Below are positions 1 through 6,359 of a stretch of 7,528 bases of DNA, piece by piece. Position numbers and translations under genes: made by a program. Below the pieces are notes generated by a model. The model searched no databases. It was not told the origin of the DNA and worked only from the letters and a program-made list of their open reading frames with translations. Origin of the DNA: an uncultured Collinsella sp. (GTDB lineage Bacteria > Actinomycetota > Coriobacteriia > Coriobacteriales > Coriobacteriaceae); assembly GCA_902494945.1 (NCBI GenBank), contig CABUVF010000105.1, positions 1 through 7,528 on the forward strand, read 5' to 3'. The first letter of the stretch is position 1; every line of letters starts with the position of its first letter.

Positions 1-152
1 CCGCCCTCGATCTTGGCACCGACGCGCTTCTTGCCCGAAGGCGTCACGATGACGAGGGCCTTAGCGCCGAGCGGCTCGACATAGGAGCCGAGCTTGGCGA
101 GCTCGTCCGGACCCTGGATGTACTTGCTGGGGCTATTGAAAATTGCAGCCAT
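1..152 (-). CDS. gldA: Glycerol dehydrogenase, N-terminal fragment (cut by window edge)
   Basis: Only the first 50 codons are visible; the gene runs off the left edge. The translation begins MAAIFNSPSKYIQGPDELAK and continues into a segment rich in V, I and K that forms the first strand of the NAD-binding domain. The SPxKYxQGxD start is the signature opening of the GldA family (the E. coli enzyme starts MDRIIQSPGKYIQGAD, from memory). The family is a metal-dependent cytoplasmic group III dehydrogenase that oxidises glycerol to dihydroxyacetone with NAD+. The start codon is fixed by this alignment. The ribosome binding site is weak: GGGA five bases before ATG. An intrinsic terminator ends only 16 nt upstream of the ATG, so expression depends on readthrough of that terminator or on a promoter placed before it. 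Metal ligands and the catalytic domain lie outside the window. Confidence 0.88.
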   Translation of the reverse strand, partial: MAAIFNSPSKYIQGPDELAKLGSYVEPLGAKALVIVTPSGKKRVGAKIEG

Positions 153-168
153 TTTTATCCCATTCTCT

Positions 169-208
169 AAAAAAGAAAGGGGCTCCGTACGGATACGTGC
201 GGAGCCCC
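169..208 (-). terminator. Intrinsic terminator between the alcohol dehydrogenase and gldA
   Basis: On the minus strand a 13-bp stem (GGGGCTCCG paired with CGGAGCCCC, extended inward by ACG/CGT pairs and one G-T pair) closes a 4-nt loop. It is followed directly by TTTCTTTTTT (positions 178-169). It starts 22 nt past the dehydrogenase stop codon and ends 16 nt before the gldA start. This is a strong rho-independent terminator for the upstream gene and also lies in the leader of gldA. Confidence 0.9.
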
Positions 209-230
209 TCGTTACGATAACAAGAGTCGA

Positions 231-1454
231 TTAGAAATCGATGTCGGTGTCGTAGTAGCAGGCCTTGAGAATCTTCTCGAAGTCGGCAGCCTTGGTCTCA
301 CGCGGGTTCTCGGGCGTGCAGGCGTCCTGCTCGGCGTTCGCGGCGATCTCGGGGAGCTTGGCGAGGAACTCCTCCTCGGAGACCATCTGCGGGTTCTCGG
401 CGTCGACCTTCACGCCACCATTCGCGTAATCCTTGATGGACTGCGGAATGTTGAGCTGGTCGTTGAGGTCGCGAATCTTCTGGACGAGCGCGGCGATGAG
501 CTCCTCGTTGGTCTCGCCGGGCAGGTGCAGGATCTCCTTGGCCACGTAAGCGTAACGCTCGGCAGCACGCGGGTCCTTGGAGTTCCACTGGATGACCTTG
601 CCCAGGTACATGGCGTTAGCGGCACCGTGGATGATGTGGCCGTTCTCGAAGGCAGCACCGGTCTTGTGAGCCATGGAGTGAACGATGCCCAGCAGGCCCG
701 AGGAGAAGGCGATACCGGCGATGCACTGAGCCTCATGCATGTGCTGACGGGCCTCATGGTCGCCAGCATAGGACTTGGGCAGCCACTCGACGATCTCGCG
801 GATGCCGTGCAGGGCGTTGGCGTCGGTGAACATAGAGGCGAAGGTGGAAACGTAGGCCTCCATGCAGTGGGTCAGAGCGTCCATGCCGGTGTGAGCGCAC
901 AGCTTGGCGGGCATGGTGTAGGTGAGCTCGGGGTCGACGATGGCGACATCAGGGGTGATGTTGAAGTCGGCCAGCGGGTACTTGATGCCCTTGGCGTAGT
1001 CGGTGATGACGGAGAAGGCAGTGACCTCGGTAGCGGTACCGGAGGTGGAGGAAATGGCGCAGAAATGAGCCTTCTGACGCAGCTCGGGGAAGCTGAACGG
1101 CTGGATGATGTTGTCGAAGGACTCCTCGGGATACTCGTAGAAGACCCACATGGCCTTAGCGGCATCGATGGGCGAGCCGCCGCCGATGGCGATAATCCAG
1201 TCGGGCTCGAACTCGCGCATGGCCTCGGCGCCCTTCATGACCGTCTCGATGGACGGATCGGACTCGACGCCCTCGAACAGCTTGACCTCGAAACCGCCTT
1301 CCTTAAGGTCGGCCTCAACGTCCTGCAAGAACCCGCCGCGGCGCATAGAGCTGCCGCCAGAAACGATGATGGCCTTCTTGCCCTTGAGGTTCTTCACCTC
1401 GTGGCGAGCGCCCTCACCAAAGTACAGATCGCGAGGATTGGTAAAACGTCCCAT
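231..1454 (-). CDS. Iron-containing (group III) alcohol dehydrogenase, 407 aa
   Basis: A cytoplasmic NAD(P)-dependent dehydrogenase that interconverts short-chain aldehydes or ketones and alcohols, probably in fermentative redox balance. It starts MGRFTNPRDLYFGEGARHEV. GGGSPIDAAK at residues 91-100 is the dinucleotide-binding loop, and SSTSGTATEVTAFSVI at 135-150 is a family signature. The four metal ligands expected from the family (compare E. coli FucO) are present: D192 and H196 in GMDALTHCMEAY, H263 in MAHKTGA and H276 in IIHGAAN. The C-terminus (DACTPENPRETK) resembles the dehydrogenase half of AdhE and clostridial butanol dehydrogenases; the exact substrate cannot be read. The reading frame stays open 40 codons upstream to 1574, but an AGGAGG site seven bases before the ATG at 1454 and the family's usual N-terminus fix the start there. 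The leader carries palindromes that suggest repressor control. It is followed by a terminator and then gldA. Confidence 0.93.
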   Translation of the reverse strand: MGRFTNPRDLYFGEGARHEVKNLKGKKAIIVSGGSSMRRGGFLQDVEADLKEGGFEVKLFEGVESDPSIETVMKGAEAMREFEPDWIIAIGGGSPIDAAKAMWVFYEYPEESFDNIIQPFSFPELRQKAHFCAISSTSGTATEVTAFSVITDYAKGIKYPLADFNITPDVAIVDPELTYTMPAKLCAHTGMDALTHCMEAYVSTFASMFTDANALHGIREIVEWLPKSYAGDHEARQHMHEAQCIAGIAFSSGLLGIVHSMAHKTGAAFENGHIIHGAANAMYLGKVIQWNSKDPRAAERYAYVAKEILHLPGETNEELIAALVQKIRDLNDQLNIPQSIKDYANGGVKVDAENPQMVSEEEFLAKLPEIAANAEQDACTPENPRETKAADFEKILKACYYDTDIDF

Positions 1455-1494
1455 ACTGTGCCTCCTAAACAAGCCCCTCTTAGACTTGCGTATA

Positions 1495-1521
1495 TAACGG
1501 AGCACCCGATTGGCTCCGTTA
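1495..1521 (-). promoter_or_regulatory. Perfect 9-bp inverted repeat in the dehydrogenase leader (possible operator)
   Basis: TAACGGAGC and GCTCCGTTA are separated by 9 nt and lie 41 bp upstream of the dehydrogenase start. The palindrome touches a TATATA stretch (1490-1495) that could be a -10 box on the minus strand, although no good -35 box is seen. There is no T-run, so it is not a terminator. It is either a repressor operator overlapping the promoter or an RNA hairpin in a long leader. The regulator is unknown, and the sequence does not match the Rex consensus as I know it. Confidence 0.45.
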
Positions 1522-1559
1522 GGACCGTTTGCGCGTTGCCGGCGACGACAATGCGCGAT

Positions 1560-1583
1560 GTCTAAACGTCTCAACGCTCAGAC
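1560..1583 (-). promoter_or_regulatory. 24-bp imperfect palindrome just downstream of a putative -10 box
   Basis: On the plus strand the site has GTCT at one end and AGAC at the other, with matching A, CG and T positions inside, giving the pattern GTCTnAnCGTnnnnACGnTnAGAC. On the minus strand, TAAAAT (1597-1592) is a plausible -10 box about 8 bp upstream, which would put the palindrome at the transcription start, a typical repressor position. The -35 region is weak. If this promoter is real, the dehydrogenase mRNA has a leader of roughly 125-130 nt that contains the 1495-1521 hairpin. Confidence 0.35.
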
Positions 1584-1953
1584 AAACACTATTTTACCGT
1601 TCTGGTTGGTCAGTTATTCACCTAAAGCCAACAATGATGAAACGTTTTTTCTATTCCTGAAGACCCTTGTGGGGCATTCATACTCCCAAGCTGGGCAAAC
1701 GTTTTATCAAGGTTGACCACATATCCCGGGCAGGACTGTGCCCCTCCAAAATGCGTCCCGTTCGCCGCCAAAAATCGACCGTTTGCGGCACCGTGATACC
1801 ACTCGGTCGTCCAGGGTGCCGACATTTGTGCGACATCCGTCTTCGTGGTGCAAAGGTGCATGTCCAAGTGCAGCACCCCCGGTGTGCCGCATGCGGGTAA
1901 ACTAGAACCTTATATAGAGATATTTGAACCCTAACCGCAGCAAAGGAGGCCCC
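1584..1953. other. Divergent intergenic region with no convincing gene
   Basis: This gap separates the minus-strand dehydrogenase from the plus-strand TPR operon. Open frames cross it on both strands (for example 1667-1900 plus and 1622-1876 minus), but they lack good ribosome binding sites and have arbitrary, Cys/His/Arg-rich translations. Visible signals are two AAACGTTTT sites (1640-1648 and 1697-1705). There is also an AT-rich stretch at 1898-1926 with -10-like hexamers TAAACT (1898-1903) and TATATA (1911-1916). That stretch could drive the plus-strand operon, but no -35 box at proper spacing is clear. The AAAGGAGG site for the next gene is at 1942-1949. Confidence 0.6.
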
Positions 1954-3030
1954 ATGGCATTCGACCCCATTCAAGAGGATTGCCATCGCCTCGTTCTTGA
2001 GGCCTTGCGCCGCGACAATATCCCGCTCACCGACGGCCCCGCCGTAGAGCGTCTGATGGAACAATTCACCCGTAACCCCGCGCCGCTCATCGTGCACGAT
2101 CGCGACCGAGCTGGGCACCTCATTGCCAAGGTGGTCGAGGCTGTCGACTACCGCATTCCCTTTATCCCCGACGACGCCCAGGCAGAGCAAGAAGAAGCCG
2201 CAGCCGAGAACATGCTCCGCGAGGCAGCCGCGCTCGATCCGGCCAACTGGGATGCCCAGCGCATGCTGTGCGCGCTCACCGCCGAATCTAACGAGGAATA
2301 CGTGCAATATCTGGTGTCCAAGTGCGACGAGGTGGAGCACGATCTGGCGCTCAAGATTGCCTCGGCGCAGGACCCCTACGAGCGCGAGGCCGCAGGCGAC
2401 CTGACCCGCCGTCCCTACCTGCGCTGGCTTGCCGCCTTGGCATCGCGCGCGCTCATTAGCGGCCGCTACCGCATGTCGCTCGAAGCCGCAAACCGCAGCC
2501 TCGACTTTGCCCCCAACGATCCTGCCGGCGTCCGCCACACCGCAATGCTCGCCATGGCAAAGCTCGAATACCCCGCTGAGGAGCTCAAGCGCTTTCGCTC
2601 TGCCCACTCCGTCCCCTATCTCGCCAACACGCCGCTGCGCCGTCGTCCCAAGGATGCAGAACGCGACTTGGACCCGTGGACGCTCATCGCGCTGATGAGC
2701 GCTGCCTGGCGCGAGCTGGATTACGAGGGCGCCGAACACTACCTGCGCATCCTTGCGCGCTCGTGCCCGCACGCAGCCGAGGCGCTCTACTTCCAAACCG
2801 AGTTTCCCGATGGCGTCTATGCCCGCGTCAACGTGGGTGCAGGCTCCACCGACGAGCTCGTCCTTGCACTCTCCGAGGCGACACCGGTACTGCAGGAGGG
2901 CCTGGGCGCACCCGACAACGCCAGCTTTGCCGCCTGGGTCGCCACCAACGACATCGTGCGCTCCCAGATCGACGAGCGCATACTGCGGGCGGCCGAGCAG
3001 GGCTTGCCGTTTAAGGGAGGAGACCTCTAA
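1954..3030 (+). CDS. TPR-like helical-repeat protein, first of a tandem pair (358 aa)
   Basis: Function unknown. The protein is soluble, all-helical and rich in Ala, Leu, Arg and Asp/Glu, with no signal peptide or membrane segment. TPR-like helix pairs are visible. Residues 84-133 (ENMLREAAALDPANWDAQRM onward), 153-205 (RPYLRWLAALASRALISGRY, then LEAANRSLDFAPNDPAGVRH) and 239-281 (DPWTLIALMSAAWRELDYEG onward) form the repeats. The RPYxRxxxxLA...GRY...LxxxPNDxxGxR pattern resembles bacterial ST7-like TPR proteins, from memory. The ATG at 1954 is chosen over a TTG at 1924 because AAAGGAGG lies four bases upstream and inside the longer frame. The stop codon overlaps the next ATG by one base (TAATG), indicating translational coupling. 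The next gene is a diverged paralogue. The likely role is as a protein-interaction scaffold; no enzymatic motif is seen. Confidence 0.85.
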   Translation: MAFDPIQEDCHRLVLEALRRDNIPLTDGPAVERLMEQFTRNPAPLIVHDRDRAGHLIAKVVEAVDYRIPFIPDDAQAEQEEAAAENMLREAAALDPANWDAQRMLCALTAESNEEYVQYLVSKCDEVEHDLALKIASAQDPYEREAAGDLTRRPYLRWLAALASRALISGRYRMSLEAANRSLDFAPNDPAGVRHTAMLAMAKLEYPAEELKRFRSAHSVPYLANTPLRRRPKDAERDLDPWTLIALMSAAWRELDYEGAEHYLRILARSCPHAAEALYFQTEFPDGVYARVNVGAGSTDELVLALSEATPVLQEGLGAPDNASFAAWVATNDIVRSQIDERILRAAEQGLPFKGGDL

Positions 3031-4073
3031 TGGATCCGAGCGTCTACATCCCCGCCTACCTGGAGCGCACCTATCTGGCGTCGCACCCCGAGCTCACCGA
3101 TGCAGCACGCGAGCTTGTCCATAACGACATTAGCGCGAATCCCCAAAAGTATGCGCAGTCCGAGCATGCCCGGGCGCTGCTGTCCTATGCCGGTGTTCAT
3201 CGTCACCTGCTCGACGAGCTCCATCGCATCGAGGACATGGGCAGCGACGAGGAGTTCGAGCAGACGCGCAATCGTCTGTTCGACGACATGCGCGATGAGC
3301 TGCTCAAGATCGTCCGCGTCGATTCACTGGCCGTCGACGCGCAGCTGCTCGCCATCATCCTGGCCGACACGCCCGTTGACGCCTGCCTGGGCGACCTGAT
3401 GAAGCTCGAGGCGAGCACGGCCGACTACCTGCAACAGAGCGTGCCCGGGTTTGATATGGAGGCCCCGCACTATTGGGCCAATAATGTTTTGGCCGACGGT
3501 GTCACCGCAGCAAACCTTACCGTGAGCGAGCCGGCGCTTATCGGGTGGCTCCACACGCTCGAGGCCATCTCGCAGCTGTGCATGGCGAGCGCCCGCTACC
3601 GTGCTGCTGCCAACTACGCTCGCCGCGTCCTTAAAGCAGAAGGCTATCCCACTCGGACCGCCGGCACCGTGCTGCTTGCCCTCGCCCGCTTGGAAGACCA
3701 GGACGGCTTTTTTGCCCTGGCGCATCAGCTCGAGGAACAGATGGGGGCAGACGCACTCGAAAACTCTCCTTGGTACCTGCTCGCCCGCACGATTCTGCTG
3801 TTTAAAACAAACAAGATGCGCCCGGCGACGCGCGCGCTGCGTGAGTTCGCTAACCGTTGCGAGGGCGGCGCGTTCTTCTTGCTGAACCCCATGTACCAGA
3901 CGCCGTATCTTCCCTGCCGACCCGAGCCGCGCGACCCCTGGGACCTCTCGCACCAGGCGGTTTGGGAAGCCGACGGCATTATCTCGGACACCCCCGACTT
4001 TGCCCCCTGGGCCAACGCCTGCGAAGACGTATCGCAGCTTGCCCAGGAATTTGCACGCCGCTACGGCTTTTAG
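3030..4073 (+). CDS. TPR-like helical-repeat protein, second of a tandem pair (347 aa)
   Basis: Function unknown. It is translationally coupled to the preceding gene: start ATG at 3030, with GGGAGGAG at 3015-3022 inside the upstream coding end. It is a diverged paralogue of its neighbour. Residues 87-136 (MRDELLKIVRVDSLAVDAQL onward), 170-222 (LIGWLHTLEAISQLCMASAR, then RRVLKAEGYPTRTAGTVLLA) and 245-290 (NSPWYLLARTILLFKTNKMR onward) match the same three blocks of the first protein in order. Both end with a similar F-A-x-W segment (DFAPWANACED here, SFAAWVATND there). It has no signal peptide, membrane span or catalytic motif. It ends 45 nt before murT-gatD with no terminator in between, so all three genes probably share a transcript. 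The pair could form a heterodimer or a larger scaffold; this is inference. Confidence 0.85.
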   Translation: MDPSVYIPAYLERTYLASHPELTDAARELVHNDISANPQKYAQSEHARALLSYAGVHRHLLDELHRIEDMGSDEEFEQTRNRLFDDMRDELLKIVRVDSLAVDAQLLAIILADTPVDACLGDLMKLEASTADYLQQSVPGFDMEAPHYWANNVLADGVTAANLTVSEPALIGWLHTLEAISQLCMASARYRAAANYARRVLKAEGYPTRTAGTVLLALARLEDQDGFFALAHQLEEQMGADALENSPWYLLARTILLFKTNKMRPATRALREFANRCEGGAFFLLNPMYQTPYLPCRPEPRDPWDLSHQAVWEADGIISDTPDFAPWANACEDVSQLAQEFARRYGF

Positions 4074-4118
4074 CGACGCGATCGCCCCGACCATGTCATC
4101 TATGTTAGGAACGGCTTC

Positions 4119-6296
4119 ATGAACCTCCGCTCATCTCTCGCCTGCACCTCGAGCGATATCGCCCGCTGGGGACTGCGCTCTGTCCTCAAACGCCAGGGTG
4201 GCGTTCTTCCCGGCCGCATCGCCATGAAGATCGACCCCGAGCTGCTAAACGACCTCGCGAGCCTGGTCGACCGCAGCGTGGTGATTACCGGTACTAATGG
4301 CAAGACCACCACATCCAACCTCATCGCCGACGCCGTTGCTGCCAGCGGTGCTACCGTGGTGTGCAACCGTGCCGGCAACAATATGGAGCCCGGTGTGGTG
4401 GGTGCTCTGCTCGAGGCCCGCGGCGGCCTTAAGCACACCAGCAGCGGCAAGCGCGTGGGCGTTTTTGAGTGCGACGAGCTCTACACCGTACGCGTTCTGC
4501 CCAAGCTCAAGCCGACGTACTTTGTGCTGCTCAACCTGTTCCGCGACCAGCTGGACCGCTACGGCGAGATCGACCATACCCAAGACGTCATCGCCCATGC
4601 GTTGGAGCTCTCTCCGGCAACAACGCTCATCTACAACGCAGACGACCCGCTGTGTGCCGCGATCGCCGCGCGCGTTCCCAACGCAAGCATCGCCTTTGGC
4701 ATCGACGGCGCCACGGGCACCGAGTCCGACCGCATCAGCGACTCGCGTTTTTGCTCACAGTGCAACGCACCGTTGGAGTACGACTATGTGCAGTACGGCC
4801 AGCTCGGAGCCTATCATTGCCCTTCGTGCGGCTGGGGTCGTCCCGTGCTGGTCCGTCGCGTAACGGACGTGGAGCTCGGCTGCGACGGCTACGGCTTTGA
4901 CCTGAACTTTGGACCCGATACCGACGCACCCGCCACGCACATCGCCACGCGCTACAACGGCCTGTACATGGTCTATAACGTTGCCGCCGCCTTCTTTGCG
5001 GCGCGCGAGCTGGGCGTGGACGCGGCACATCTGCAGCCCACGCTCGATGCCTACGTCCCCGCCGGCGGACGCATGGGCCGCTGGGAGATCGCCGGCCGTA
5101 CCGTTGAGGCGAACCTGGCCAAAAATCCCGTGGGCTTCGATCGCCAGATTCAGTCCATTAAAACGGCAGGTGGCAGGCTCTGCGCTTTCTTCCTCAACGA
5201 CAACGATGCCGACGGCCACGATGTATCGTGGATCTACGACGTCGACTTCGAGCGCATCGCCGACACGCCGGGTCTTGTCGCCTTTGCCGGCGGCACGCGC
5301 GCGCACGACATGCAGGTGCGCCTCAAGTACGCCGGCATCGATGCCACGATTATCTCGAATGTCGAGCAGGCGATTGGTGCCGTGGCAGACGAGGCCGCCG
5401 GCGACACTTTCTATGCCGTCGCCAACTACACGGCCTTTCCGCCGCTGGTCAAGGAGCTCGACGGACTCAAAGGCACCGATGCGGCTACGGTTGCCGCCCA
5501 CGCTGCAACGTGCGCCGATGGCAGTGCCGTCCCCGTCGGCGTCGCGCCGGTCGAGCTCTTGCGCCCGCTGCGCATCGTCTATCTGTACCCCGATGCCCTC
5601 AACCTCTACGGCGACGGCGGCAATGTCATCGCCCTCGAGCGCCGCTGCGCCTGGCGCGGCATTCCCGTGCGCGTGGACGAGGTCCGCATGGGCGAGACGC
5701 TCGATCTGCATGATGCTGATATCGTCATGATGGGCGGCGGCTCCGATCGCGACCAGCTGGCTGTGGCGCACGAGTTGCTCGCTCAAAAAGACAAGGTTGC
5801 GGCCTATGTTGAGGATGGCGGCACACTGCTTGCCATCTGTGGCAGCTATCAGCTACTCGGCCGTTCGTACTACATGGGCGACGATCGCATTGAGGGTCTG
5901 GGCGTCATTGCCGCCGAAACCGTACGCGGCTCCGACCGCCTGATCGGCAACGTCGCCGTCAAGACCGACCTGGCACCCGAGCCCTTTGTGGGATTCGAGA
6001 ACCATGGCGGCCGCACCCTGCTCGATACAGAGGCCACGCCGCTTGGAACGTCCGTCGTCGCGGGTACCGGCAACAACGGCGACGATGGCTTTGAGGGCCT
6101 GATCTACAAGGGCGTCATCGGCACATATCTACACGGACCGGCGCTGCCCAAGAACCCCGAGCTCGCCGACTGGCTCATTACCCACGCCCTCGAGCGCCGC
6201 GGCGATGCGCAGGCCACAGCCGTGCTGCCGCTCAAGCCCCTCGACGACACCTACGAGCACGCCGCCCACGACGCCGCCATGAAGCTCCTCCCCTAA
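4119..6296 (+). CDS. murT-gatD: Fused MurT-GatD: lipid II isoglutaminyl synthase in one chain (725 aa)
   Basis: The enzyme amidates the alpha-carboxyl of D-Glu in the lipid II stem peptide to D-isoglutamine, using ATP and glutamine, in the cytoplasm at the membrane face. Residues 1-450 are MurT. They include the ATP loop GTNGKTTT (58-65), the Mur-ligase segment NLFRDQLDRYGEIDHT (139-154), a four-Cys zinc ribbon (C212, C215, C234, C237) and the C-terminal MurT domain with DGHDVSWIYDVDFE (365-378). D374 in that motif is the likely Asp of the amidotransferase triad. Residues about 451-482 are an Ala-rich linker. Residues about 484-725 are GatD, with LNLYGDGGN (494-502), GGGSDRDQ (539-546), nucleophile C574 in LAICGSYQLLG, GFENHGGRT (625-633) and catalytic H672 in GTYLHGPALPKN. 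Both halves are near full length (about 437 and 243 aa in S. aureus, from memory). The frame is continuous, with no stop or internal start signal at the junction. TTAGGA lies eight bases before the ATG. Confidence 0.95.
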   Translation: MNLRSSLACTSSDIARWGLRSVLKRQGGVLPGRIAMKIDPELLNDLASLVDRSVVITGTNGKTTTSNLIADAVAASGATVVCNRAGNNMEPGVVGALLEARGGLKHTSSGKRVGVFECDELYTVRVLPKLKPTYFVLLNLFRDQLDRYGEIDHTQDVIAHALELSPATTLIYNADDPLCAAIAARVPNASIAFGIDGATGTESDRISDSRFCSQCNAPLEYDYVQYGQLGAYHCPSCGWGRPVLVRRVTDVELGCDGYGFDLNFGPDTDAPATHIATRYNGLYMVYNVAAAFFAARELGVDAAHLQPTLDAYVPAGGRMGRWEIAGRTVEANLAKNPVGFDRQIQSIKTAGGRLCAFFLNDNDADGHDVSWIYDVDFERIADTPGLVAFAGGTRAHDMQVRLKYAGIDATIISNVEQAIGAVADEAAGDTFYAVANYTAFPPLVKELDGLKGTDAATVAAHAATCADGSAVPVGVAPVELLRPLRIVYLYPDALNLYGDGGNVIALERRCAWRGIPVRVDEVRMGETLDLHDADIVMMGGGSDRDQLAVAHELLAQKDKVAAYVEDGGTLLAICGSYQLLGRSYYMGDDRIEGLGVIAAETVRGSDRLIGNVAVKTDLAPEPFVGFENHGGRTLLDTEATPLGTSVVAGTGNNGDDGFEGLIYKGVIGTYLHGPALPKNPELADWLITHALERRGDAQATAVLPLKPLDDTYEHAAHDAAMKLLP

Positions 6297-6302
6297 CGCC
6301 CC

Positions 6303-6341
6303 AACCACCACAAAGGGGACAGGCACCTTTGTGCTGGTTTT
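6303..6341 (+). terminator. Hairpin terminator after murT-gatD, possibly part of a dispersed repeat
   Basis: AACCACCACAAAGG (6303-6316) pairs with CCTTTGTGCTGGTT (6326-6339) in 13 of 14 positions around a 9-nt loop. A short T-run (TTTT, 6338-6341) overlaps the end of the stem. It begins six bases past the stop codon. The T-run is short, so termination may be partial. The AAAGGGGACAGGCACCTTT core inside it looks like an interspersed motif that I recall from many intergenic regions of anaerobes. A second small hairpin (CTGCC-AC-GGCAG, 6345-6356) follows. Confidence 0.6.
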
Positions 6342-6359
6342 GACCTGCCACGGCAGTTT

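Noticed and set aside
525..1565. 346-codon plus-strand open frame opposite the alcohol dehydrogenase
   Set aside because: It is an antisense shadow in a GC-rich gene: Gly/Val/Leu/Asp-rich with no recognisable domain, while the minus strand encodes a clear enzyme. The same reasoning applies to 3324-4094 and 4755-5786 on the minus strand.
1455..1574. N-terminal 40-codon extension of the alcohol dehydrogenase frame
   Set aside because: It is Arg-rich, covers the operator-like palindromes, and has no ribosome site. The ATG at 1454 has AGGAGG and matches the family N-terminus.
1702..1730. GACCACATAT shared between 1715-1724 (plus) and 6912-6921 (minus), with a T-run at the same distance in both
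   Set aside because: The contiguous match is only 10 bp and the flanks agree poorly (about 4 of 9 and 3 of 8), so common origin of the two intergenic regions cannot be claimed without a genome search.
1667..1900. 77-codon plus-strand frame in the divergent gap (and the minus frames at 1622-1876 and 1678-2796)
   Set aside because: No good ribosome site and an arbitrary composition. The long minus frame runs antisense into the first TPR gene.
1924..1953. TTG start giving ten extra residues on the first TPR protein
   Set aside because: The AAAGGAGG site lies inside this extension and serves the ATG at 1954.
4074..4118. Separate promoter for murT-gatD in the 45-nt gap
   Set aside because: The only -10-like hexamer (TATGTT, 4101-4106) overlaps the ribosome binding site and has no -35 partner.
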